Below are positions 54,908 to 64,000 of a stretch of 64,000 bases of DNA, in pieces. The number at the start of each line of letters is the position of its first letter. The first letter of the stretch is position 1. The notes below the pieces were generated by a model that saw only the letters and a list, made by a program, of their open reading frames with translations, was not told the DNA's origin and searched no databases. The DNA is from Sphagnum magellanicum (Eukaryota > Streptophyta > Sphagnopsida > Sphagnales > Sphagnaceae), in assembly GCA_021904315.1 (NCBI GenBank), contig CM038923.1:4898001-4962000 (forward strand), written 5' to 3'. Position numbers and translations under genes: made by a program.

Positions 54908-57480
54908 TCATGCCAACCACCCCAGCTCCTTAAAGCTGGTGACTGTTTCATGAATGACCTCCTCAATGGGTTGGAAGTTGAGCCCAAGATCCTTCACTTT
55001 CTGAGCTGATAAAGTATATTGTGGAACCCTTGGTTCAGTCTCATCAGCATCCCTGGACACCCCACCCATTCACCCTCCCAAATATATCAAACTTCACCTC
55101 TGTGAAAGACATCTCAGGGCAGAGCGGCTCCATACATGCTTAACATTTGTCATGTTGCAATTGGCTCAAAAGCTAGATCTGTTGGTGAACATTGCAAAAG
55201 GGGAGATAAATTGAGGGGAAAGTGACTGTAACCCACTTTGCAGAAATGGGATATGTCGGATACAGTTTGGACAAAAGAGCAACCATGTCTCCATAGTGAA
55301 GCAGACGCTCAGCACATATATAACGGCCTGTTGCATTTGCTGATTCATATGCCAGTATGTGTGCCATTGCCACATCTTTCACCCCCACCCACCCAATACA
55401 TAAATTTGGGAATGTCTTTGCTGTCCCTGCAAGCACCAATCCAATGTCAAATATTTCAGCAATCATTCTAGATATGTTTTCCAAATGTTGTCCTTCATTA
55501 GATGAGCCACATGTGGCAGGCAGTGAAGATTCAGAAAATGCTCACCATTTAGAAAGTCCAAAATAATGTCATTGCTGGTATTTTTGGAGCCTTGTAAAAC
55601 AGGTCCAATGACCATGGAGGGGTTGATGACCACCATGTCCAAATTCTTCTCCTTCACAAAATCCCATGCTGCCCTTTCTGCGAGTGTCTTAGATGCGTAG
55701 TACCATGCCTGCAGGAGGAACCCTCATGAGCAAGAAAAACAAATCTAAATCATCCTGTCTGATTAGTGACAGAAAAATTGAGACCAATAGTCCAGCATCA
55801 TAGATCATTGAGGTCTGGCAGATCCAACCAAACCTTGGTTTCCTGGCAATAGTCTGAATCACTCCACCAGCTCTCATCAACAACACTGGTGGATTTGCGT
55901 TTTGGAGTGTAGGCAACAGCTGCCACAGATGATGTCAAGACCACCTTCTTTGTACGTGCTTGTGCACATGAAGCCAGTACATTCAGAGTTCCCTTCACTG
56001 CTGGATCAATGAACTGTGCCTGTCATGTAGCACCTTTGCTGTTAGAAGATAAGCCAAGCCCACCCCGAGCCCCCAATCTGCCTTTGTATTCTCAGTGACA
56101 ATCATGCAACGGTTGGATCTGGAAACTTTTTGCCACTGTTATGAGAATGTCTGGTATGTCTTCTTTGTGGACTAAGAGACAACTTCTTAAGATCTGAACT
56201 TGGGGAAAATTGGAAAAAATTATGTTGATCAAGAAATGAGAGACCTGCGGATCTGTGATATTTTTTGTGAAAAACGGAGATGCAGTGTGAAATACACCAT
56301 CACAGCCCTCCACAGCTTGCTCAAAAGATCCTTGCTCCAAAAGGTCAGCTGATACAAGCTTCAGGCGATCACTGGCACCTGGTAACTGCAGCAGGTGCTT
56401 GGATTTCTCTGCCAGCCCCCATCCATTCCACTAGCATCAACCTTCTGCTAATTCTCCAGTTCTAACAAAAAGTCCCTGGCCAGTCAGTGTTTTTTCGCTT
56501 GTTAGGTGGGCCTTGGCCCTCTAATGCAAAAGTACTATGAGTTTCTTTGGCATCAGCGAGTTTGCAGATCTAAGTCCTCACATTATGGGAAAAAAGACTT
56601 CACTTGGAGATGCATTTCACTCTGCAAATCCAACAAGCGGACCATTGTGATGAACAGACTGCAATAGGCCCGAGAAGCGACCTTAGATGTGTATGCAAAG
56701 TCAATCAAAGTGTCCTTCTTTTCCCTTTGCCGAAAACGGGGAAACAAAACCGCCAAGGCCAGCAACTCCATTCTTTAGGCATTGATGGCGAAGTTCAAGG
56801 TTTCTGAATAACCCTAGCTCAGTGTTCCCAGGAGACGGAAAAGAAAAAGAAATAACGGAAGTGCAGCAGATCTTTCTTCGTTCCTCGAATATTTGCACTG
56901 AAATCATGGATGTGGATGACGACCGGAGGTAGAGCCAATGGACCAGACCTCACATCTCACATCACAGTTGATTACCTGGTTTCATTTACGAGCAGAACGC
57001 AAGATCATACATGCCGTGTAGGAGAGACAGACAGAGACCAAGGGACATCTGCTCATGAATGTCTTGTTTGCTGAATAAGAGACTTGGCCAAGATCCCTTC
57101 CTATTTCAGACCATTGTTCCTCTCGCAAACTAACTTATTACGAAGTCGTTCACGCTTTTGTAAACAACGAAATTGATGGAAGGTGTAGTACAAAGCAGAA
57201 GAAATCACGAGACGGTGTACCTGGACTGCGAACCGTGCCACGAACTGTGTAACCACGCTCCAGAAGCAGCTTCACAAGCCAAGAGGCGATGAAACCCGAA
57301 GCACCAGTGACACACACCGTTTCACCTGCCATTTCCTACTCTAAAAATCGCTTATCGTGCCTGCCTGAGTGTTCGACTACAAAAAAATAAGTCTGTAGCT
57401 CCACTAGAAAACCTGTGCGCTATAAACAAACAATCTCTGCTCCAGAAGAATCTGTGCAATACTAACAAACAAATTTGTGC
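54526..57480. repeat. Tandem duplication unit 1 (gene C)
   Basis: Direct repeat of about 60,597-64,000. Homology includes the 3' flank (GATTTGCAATTG, TTTATTTAGCATCAGTGRTGGG), all exons, most introns and the upstream CTCCAGAA-AATCTGNGCAATACTAAC stretch. The two copies are about 6.1 kb apart at the 3' ends and 6.5 kb apart at the start codons. The copy-2 intron 1 is longer, with extra sequence near 63,378-63,620. Confidence 0.85.
54908..57332 (-). CDS. NADPH-dependent CCR-like / phenylacetaldehyde-reductase-like dehydrogenase, gene C
   Basis: Six exons on the - strand, 57,221-57,332, 56,245-56,408, 55,834-56,019, 55,546-55,708, 55,237-55,426 and 54,908-55,052, join in frame to 319 residues and end in TGA. 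It opens [14 protein letters not shown], one codon shorter than A/B. It keeps the family's [31 protein letters not shown] and a catalytic YYASK (tyrosine 157, lysine 161), and the substrate-side INPSMVIGP is the usual CCR-like form. Exon lengths after exon 1 equal those of A and B, and exon 2 must start at 56,408 for the frame to hold. The intron before it is about 810 bases. Function is inferred as NADPH-dependent carbonyl reduction with unknown substrate. Gene D, about 6 kb away in the same orientation, is its tandem duplicate. Confidence 0.88.
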
Positions 57481-57670
57481 TCCCAAAAAACCCTGATCAA
57501 TTACAAATAATATATTCTGCAAAAATCTGTGCACCTACGAATCGTTTATGGTCCAATGATCTGTGCACTACACTAAAAAAAAAAACAAAACAATCTGTGC
57601 TCCCAGAATCCGCGCATTACTTACAAACACAAACGTGCTCCAAAGAATATCTGTGCTGCAAAAACTCTCT
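57400..57670 (-). promoter_or_regulatory. Upstream region of gene C with recurring ATCTGTGC words
   Basis: Within 340 bases upstream of the gene C start, the word ATCTGTGC or AATCTGTGC recurs on the + strand (near 57,450, 57,528, 57,570, 57,593 and 57,649), separated by 20-80 bases and mixed with ACTAACAAACAAA and GTGCTCC phrases. The same words begin in the matching place upstream of gene D (63,935-63,990). They could be decayed tandem repeats or repeated regulatory sites. No TATA box was assigned. Confidence 0.35.
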
Positions 57671-57734
57671 TGCGTAAATGAATTTGGAGTTGCGGAAGCG
57701 CTTTGTTTGCTGCAGGCGTCAGGAGGAGCCTTTT

Positions 57735-58117
57735 TGTGCTGAACCAGGACCCACCAGCGCACCATCCACTGGATGCCCACCATTATAACTCAGTTGTGGA
57801 TGAGCCTCAACTGAGTTACCATTTGGTTTCACCTTGGTAACCAATTCTGTAAGAAATAGGTCTCAGACATAGGTAGGTAAGTAGGAAAATAGGTAATCGC
57901 TAGGTAAGTAGATGGTTTACACACATGTAAGAGCTGTTTTGATTATCTACCTACTAACAACCTGCTTGTAGGTTGTTAGTAGGTAGGTAGGAAAACAACA
58001 TGCAACCAAGCTGACCACCATGGTTAGCTAGGGAACTGAAACCCCAACAGAAAACTGTTTCCTGATCACTTACCATTCATCCTTCATGGTACACTGGTGG
58101 GTGCTGGTTCACAGTGA
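57735..58117. mobile_element. Short TIR element carrying GTAG-type repeats
   Basis: TGAACCAGGACCCACCAGCG at the left end and, reversed, TGAACCAGCACCCACCAGTG at the right end form terminal repeats of about 25 bases with three mismatches. The 380-bp interior contains CAACTGAGTTACC, ACCTTGGTAACC and several GTAGGTAGG runs. A related end with CTACCTAC repeats begins at 12,945. This is probably a non-autonomous DNA transposon (MITE). A target duplication was not established. Confidence 0.6.
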
Positions 58118-58119
58118 CC

Positions 58120-58499
58120 CATAAAATTGACCAATAAAAATGAACACCGAGGACTCGGGGATTGCAGCTGTAGCATCTTGGAGAGACGTCATGGTCAGAT
58201 TTTGGCTGTTCGTACAAAACGCTCCCAATTCATTGCAGTGAAGTTTGGTGATCAAAATTTCGAACAAATATATACCTACTTGGTCCCTTCTAACAAAGTA
58301 GAAGGGACGAAGTAGGAGGCTGGGCCCTTCACTCCATGTCGCGACTTCTCAGTGGTTGCATGGAAATTCTATTCCTAAAATTGGCTGCCACTATTTTTGG
58401 CCTGGACTAATAATAGCCCTTCCTAAGAACACCCTACTAAAAAACAGAATTTTAGCCAAAATTTGAATCGATGCCAAATGAGCCTTCTAGTTCCATTAT
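58120..58499. other. Intergenic, nothing recognised
   Basis: Contains a short imperfect inverted repeat around GTCCCTTCTAACAAAGTAGAAGGGAC (58,281-58,306). No gene. Confidence 0.4.
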
Positions 58500-60310
58500 G
58501 TGTACATGAGAGAGAAAGAGGCAGGAAGATATGAGCAAACGAACATGCAAAGTTTTCAACCTCTTCAAAACTTACCCATTAGTGTTTTTGCTGCCTCACA
58601 TTGCTTGAATTTTTCTATGATTGAATTGACTTCAAATTGTTCTTATGTGCGTGTGCAAAGGAGAGAGATATGAGAGAAACAACATGCAAAATTACCAACC
58701 TCTTTAAAGTTGACATTGAATGTTGTTGCTGCCCCACATTGCTTCAATTTTTCCATGATTGTTCTTAGGCACTGAGGTTGGGTGTGGAGATGATAAGCTA
58801 ATGGAGGGAGAAATGGCGGGGAAGTTCAAGTTGAAGACATAGTTACTGAAGTGGTGCATGATACGGACTTTGAATGGGTGAATCCTTAGTTCTAGCTGAC
58901 AGACCTTGAAGTCTTAAATGTCTGCCACCCTCTACAGTCTTTCACACCAATCCACAACATTCTCATGTTCACTTCCAAAACTCAAATCATCTAGCCCTTG
59001 TGGACTTGCCATTTTTGTGTTGGAGACAAATCTCAAAACTCCAAAAATGCATTAGTCAAAATCGAAGTCCTGGTCACTACCAAAAATTCAGTCCCCCAAA
59101 ATGTTCAATGTCAAACCCACTCCCAGCAAAAAGTGTCAATTGCTTTGATACCGTAAAGAAGAGAGGACCAGCCCATCCACACCTATAGTGAACAACACAC
59201 TTTACTTCCCTTTTTATCCATCCAACACCACAACACAGCTCCTTGACACTCCTTTAACACCCTCAATGATAGCACAAACATTCAAATGCATAGTGCTCAT
59301 GCCAACTTGTAGTGATGCAATGCCGATTTCATAATCAGAGGTGCAGCAGAAAGTCAACAGAAAGACAAAAGGAATCAATGCAACATCAAAACCACAATAA
59401 ACAAATACATTGCTTGTCTCACAGTGTAAAAAATTTAAGATCTTGAACACACACACTTGTCTCTGTTCACACACCCTGCATTCCTACCCAACCCTTTCCC
59501 TACCATTTTATTGTTTCTACCTTAATCCCTCTCCTTCTCACCTTCTTCTCTTTAGCAATCACCTTTTCATGAAATTTGGAGACAATCTTCACTTTCACAC
59601 TCCAGCTTGCTCCATAACTTTAGCTGCTTTTAGCCAATGATCTTGAAGAGCTCCTCACCAAAAATAGTGTACCTCCCTGAGCTTGCTTCATTTGTCTCCT
59701 TCTCACTGAAGTAGTTTACATTCATCCAGGAACTCACTTAGTAGAACTTTGTGCACTGTGGACCACTCATCTTCATTCTCCCTGTCACTGATCTTCTGCC
59801 TTGTGTTTGTTCTTCTTGCTTTTCTGGTTCTCTGGTTTTTGCCCCTGTGTACTGTATGGTTCTTTGTTGATGCAAGCTGTAGAGTGTAAGGTTCTTTCAA
59901 GAAGCTAGAGAGCAAGAAGTCATTGCATGTGTTCATGAACACTCCTGTAGTTACATGAATGTCTTGATATCATGTATGCATGCCAATAAATTGGATTTGT
60001 GCATTATTGTGCATTTTGGTGAATGCATTTGTTATTTGTGTTTCTCAGTTTTCATCACTTACAGCCCTAACACTAATTGGAGCTACAAAAGTTTTCAGCT
60101 CTACAGCACAACTAGCCTTACCAAACCTGTTTTCCAACACATGATTTTTCTATCCCTCACCCATGTGCAGATACCTAGCAATTGAATTGACACCTTAATT
60201 TTCATTTGTAATGCCTTATTTAGTTTTTCTCTGCTGCAGGTGTAATGAGCTTCATTCAGATTAATATTGTTTGAATTCTGAGTACCACAAATGTTATCAG
60301 TGTTAACATA
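58500..60310 (-). mobile_element. LTR retroelement fossil (Ty3/gypsy-like), 5' portion only
   Basis: On the - strand an LTR-like segment (about 60,310 to 59,160) is followed by a primer-binding-site-like stretch (GGTATCAAAGCA, at about 59,141-59,152, similar to the initiator-Met tRNA site used by many plant LTR elements). A leader and the start of a gag-like region follow, from about 59,012 downward. The downstream enzymatic part and a second LTR were not seen. The element is broken and looks old. A piece resembling its LTR lies at 28,340-28,560. It separates the two units of the gene C/D tandem duplication. Confidence 0.5.
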
Positions 60311-61002
60311 TGGTGAAGTTGCATGCCTCAAAATCACTAACTTTGCACACACCGTCTCCTTGGTTTATGGGTTTTTGGGCCAGTAAATATGTAGCAGGTA
60401 AGGCATTCCATTGAGGGCATTATGGATGTATGCTCCTGATAGCTGAGCAGCAGTAGCCCCAAGGTGTAAGCTCAAAATTCTCATTTCTTGTCTCAAGTTC
60501 CTTTTACCACATGAAGAACTATTTCTTAAGTGCAGGCAACTTTGAGCTTATAGTGCTATGATTGGTAGTTTGCAAACATGTAGGGACTGTTTTGATGCAA
60601 AAATTCATACCCTAAGATTTGCAATTGACTCATTAGTGTATATAGAATTTATTTAGCATCAGTGGTGGGTAAAATAGGTTCCCAAGCACACTTTGATGAG
60701 TGCCTGGCCCACTGACCCCAACCCAATATCAGTGGGTTTTACTCTTCCAAATTCAAACACTAAATCAAATATCGGTTTTCAGTTGAGGAAAATCTCTACA
60801 CTAAACATGTCAAAGGATGCCAGCAAGTGTTGTGTCAGTTCTGGCTAAACCAAAATAAACACAACCACTACAAATGCACCATCTTCCTCGTCTCATTATT
60901 TGCATGTGACCTCAAGAAAACTATAAATACTGACCTTCTGCATTCTGAATATGCCATATTAAAGAAGAGATTTTTGGGTAAAATACCTGTCAAGAAACAC
61001 AG
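60311..61002. other. Downstream flank of gene D
   Basis: From about 60,597 the sequence is the direct homologue of the gene C 3' flank (54,526 onward) and should include the gene D 3' UTR. No further gene is seen. Confidence 0.5.
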
Positions 61003-63868
61003 TCATGCCAACCATCCCAGCTCCTTAAAGCTGGTGACTGTTTCATGAATGACCTCTTCAATGGGTTGGAAGTTGAGCCCAAGATCCTTCACTTTCTGAG
61101 CTGATAAAGTAAATACTGGAACCCTTGCTTCAGTCTCATCAGCATCCCTGGAAACTCATCCATTCACCCTCCCAAATATATAAAACTTCACTTCTGCAAA
61201 AGATATCTGGGGTCAAAGCAGCCTCATGTATGCTTAACATTCATGTTGAAATTGGCTCAAAAGCTGAATTTGTTGGTTAATGTTACAAAAGGGAAGAGAA
61301 ATTGAGGGGAAGTGACTATAACTCACTTTGCAGAAATTGGATATGTAGGATACAGTTTGGACAAAAGAGCAACCAGGTCTGCATAATGCAACAGTTGTTC
61401 AGCACATATATAACGGCCTGTTGCAGTTGCTGATTCATATGCCAGTATGTGTGCCATTGCCACATCTTTCACCCCCACACACCCAATACATGAATTTCGG
61501 AACGTCTTTGTTGTCCCTGCAAGCACCAATCCAAGTAAAATATTTCAGCAATCAACCAACATATGTTTTCCAAATAGTTTTCCTTCATTAGATGAAACAC
61601 ATTGTCCGGCAATGAAGATTTAGAAAATGCTTACCATTTAGAAAGTCCAAAATATATTCATTGCTGGTATTTTTGGACCCTTGTAAATTGGGTCCAATGA
61701 CCATGGAGGGGTTGATGGCCACCATGTCCAAATTCTTCTCATTCACAAAATCCCATGCTGCCCTTTCTGCAAGTGTCTTAGATACGACATACCATGCCTG
61801 CAGGAGGAACCCTCATGAGCACAGATAACAAATCTAAATCATCCTGTCTGATATGTGACAGAAAAATTGGGACCAACAGTCCAGCATCATAGACCATTGA
61901 GGTCTGGCAGATCCAACCAAACCTTGGCTTCTTGGCAATAGTCTGAATCACTCCACCAGCTCTCATCAACAACACTGGTGGATTTGCGCTTTGGAGTGTA
62001 GGCGACAGCTGCCATAGATGATGTCAAGACCACCTTCTTTGTACGTGCTTTTACACAGGAAGCCAGTACATTCAGAGTTCCATTTACTGCTGGATCAATT
62101 AACTGTGCCTGCTACATAGCACCTTCGCTGTTAGAGGGTAAGCTAAGCTGACCCCAACCCCCGAATCTGCCTTTGTACTCTCATTACCAATCATGCAACA
62201 GTTGGATCTGGAAACAATTTGCAGCTTTGATGAAAATGTCTGCTATGTCTTCTTTGTGGAGTAGGAGATGACTTCCTGAGATGTGCACTCTGGCTAAATT
62301 GGAAACAAATATGTGAATATAGGAAGGAGAGACCTGCGGATCTGTCAAATTTTTTTCAAAAGCTGGAGATGCAGTGTGAAATACACCATCACAACCTTCC
62401 ACGGCTTGATCAAAAGATCCTTGCTCTAAAAGGTCAGCTGATACAAGCTTCAGGTGATCACTGGCACCTGGTAACTGCAACAGGTGCTTGGATTTCTCTG
62501 CCAGCCCCCATCCATTCCACTAGTATCAACCTTATGGTAATTCTCCAGTTCTAACAGAAAAGTCCATAGCCAGTCAGTCAAGGCAAGTGTCCTATGAATC
62601 TCCAAGGCTTTGACATAAGCAAAGTTCATACTCCACACTGTATTTCTACTCATCCACTAAGAAAAGGAGGACAAAGGATACCAGTATCTGCTGACACTTT
62701 TGGAAATTTGGTATGAGGATAGAAGCAGCATAAGTGGACATCTGAAGCATTCTGAATACAAGAATGTACAGCTCAACAAGAATTCAAGTTCAACACTTCA
62801 GATATACCATGTAAAGTTTCAGTCAGAAAATTGCAGAACTGCACTTCCAAGAAGAGAACCTCAATGTTGTTGATATTCTTCATCAACAGCATCTCATTTA
62901 CAACAAAGTACATCTTAGATGTGTGCAACAGATAACGGGAGGAAAGACCTCACTTGCAGATGTATTTCACTCAGAGATGGAAAGGTCCAGGAAACATGCT
63001 TAGCTATGCATGCCAACCATCAAAGTGTCTTTATTTCTCTTTGCCAAAAATGGTGAACAAAACTGCCAAGGGCACCAACTGCATCTTTCCACATTGACTG
63101 TGAAGTTCAAGGTTTCTCAGTAACCCCAGCTCAATGTCCCCAGGAGGGTGAGGGGAAAGAAAATAATTGAGAGTGCAGGTCTTTCTTCCTTGAAATCAAA
63201 GTTGATAGCAAGCTTTAAGGGAGCTAAAAGTTTTGCAAGAATATGGATAGCAAACTTAGGTATCCAATCAACCACAGATAACATCAGATTAACTGGATTC
63301 ATTTACAAGGAGAACACAGGATCATACATGCCCTGTAGGAGAGAGTAAAGTCTGCTCATGGATGTCTTGTTTGCTGAACAAGCGTCTCATTGCATAGTGG
63401 CTCTGCCCGTTAAATGACATCCATAAGGAGGATAATATTGCGAAATTGGAAATACATGGTGGTTAGCATGATGAAGCCCAAGTGGATGCTTCAGTGATGA
63501 TGCCTGAAATGTTTCTATAGTGGACTGACTCCACATAACATTAGAATGTAGAGATACCAAACTTTTGGCCCCGTTTCTGGGTGCATCACAATGTCTGTAA
63601 CTTGGAGGACACAGTCAATAAACAGATGGCCAAGATACCTTGCTATTTCAGACCCTTGTCCCTCTCGCAAACTAACTTATTATTTATGTTCATCAAGTTT
63701 TTGCAAACAACGACATTGATGGAAGGAGTAAAAGGAAACGAAATCACGAGACGTACCTGGACTGCGAATCGTGCCACGAACTGTGTAATCACGCTCCAGA
63801 AGCAGCTTCACAAGCCAAGAGGCAATGAAACCCGAAGCACCAGTGACACACACCGTTTGACCTGCCAT
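61003..63868 (-). CDS. NADPH-dependent CCR-like / phenylacetaldehyde-reductase-like dehydrogenase, gene D
   Basis: Six exons on the - strand, 63,757-63,868, 62,334-62,497, 61,923-62,108, 61,635-61,797, 61,327-61,516 and 61,003-61,147, join in frame to 319 residues with a TGA stop. Features are [17 protein letters not shown] at the N terminus, [22 protein letters not shown], catalytic YVVSK (tyrosine 157, lysine 161) and INPSMVIGP. Compared with C, changes include ERDYTVRG for [15 protein letters not shown] for DMVVINP and GCVGVKDV for GWVGVKDV. Most look mild; the Gly-to-Asp change near the dinucleotide fold is unusual. Intron 1 is the longest of the four copies (about 1.26 kb). The function is inferred as for gene C, of which it is the tandem copy. 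Confidence 0.87.
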
Positions 63869-64000
63869 TTGCTTACTTAAAAACGGCTTTATCGTGCTTG
63901 ATTGTTCGACTACAAAAAGGAATCTGTTGCTCCAATAAAACCGGTGCACTACAGAGAATATCTGCTCCAGAAAAATCTGCGCAATACTAACTAACTTACA
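63869..64000 (-). promoter_or_regulatory. Proximal upstream region of gene D (incomplete)
   Basis: Matches the gene C upstream region, including one or two ATCTGNGC words. It is cut by the window end. Confidence 0.35.

Larger units (their letters stand above)
60597..64000. repeat. Tandem duplication unit 2 (gene D), cut by the window end
   Basis: Direct repeat of 54,526-57,480. Homology is still visible at the last bases (CTCCAGAAAAATCTGCGCAATACTAACTAAC versus 57,439-57,470), so the unit continues beyond the window. Confidence 0.85.

Noticed and set aside
8131-63868. True cinnamoyl-CoA reductase (lignin CCR) for genes A-D
   Set aside because: The NWYCYGK signature is missing in all four; the YALSK / YYASK / YVVSK forms and the [13 protein letters not shown] context fit the CCR-like and phenylacetaldehyde-reductase-like branch better.
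1-64000. CRISPR arrays, tRNA and rRNA genes
   Set aside because: No direct-repeat/spacer arrays with regular spacing, no cloverleaf with A and B boxes, and no rRNA core sequence were recognised. The tandem arrays have variable units and no unique spacers.

Overview
This is nuclear DNA of a land plant. It has spliced genes with short GT-AG introns, an autophagy gene (ATG2) of plant type, a small family of cinnamoyl-CoA-reductase-like dehydrogenases, degenerate TTTAGGG-type (plant telomere) repeats, and many broken DNA transposons in AT-rich sequence. A non-flowering vascular plant such as a fern or conifer is possible, but the sequence does not settle the clade.

Layout: 1-3,850 is a decayed Helentron-type Helitron with Rep, helicase and endonuclease-like parts. 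4,100-6,950 holds short dispersed repeats. From about 6,955 to 38,285 there is a large inverted duplication. Its left arm (6,955-16,127) carries reductase gene A on the + strand and its right arm (29,134-38,285) carries gene B on the - strand. The 13 kb spacer between them holds an ATG2 gene (20,405-28,036, +). Beyond the right arm lie a 1 kb degenerate telomere-like array (38,650-39,680), a candidate CACTA-like element (40,258-42,348), several degenerate tandem arrays (42,880-45,250 and 48,630-49,200), hairpins, a hAT transposon relic (50,090-52,010) and more dispersed repeats. The last 10 kb (54,500 to the window end) is a direct tandem duplication carrying reductase genes C and D on the - strand, separated by a broken LTR-retroelement fossil.

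All four reductase genes have the same six-exon structure with conserved intron phases and read through as 319-320 residue proteins. They belong to the NADPH-dependent extended short-chain dehydrogenase family close to phenylacetaldehyde-reductase / CCR-like proteins, not to true lignin CCR, because the NWYCYGK signature is absent. ATG2 is a lipid-transfer protein of autophagosome formation. The copy here is a good 12-exon model of about 1,728 residues, but it lacks the usual C-terminal tail. Its only visible link with the reductase genes is physical: it sits between two copies of an inversion-prone repeat.

Exon boundaries were read by eye from splice consensus, frame continuity and agreement between paralogues. 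No alignment or database search was run.
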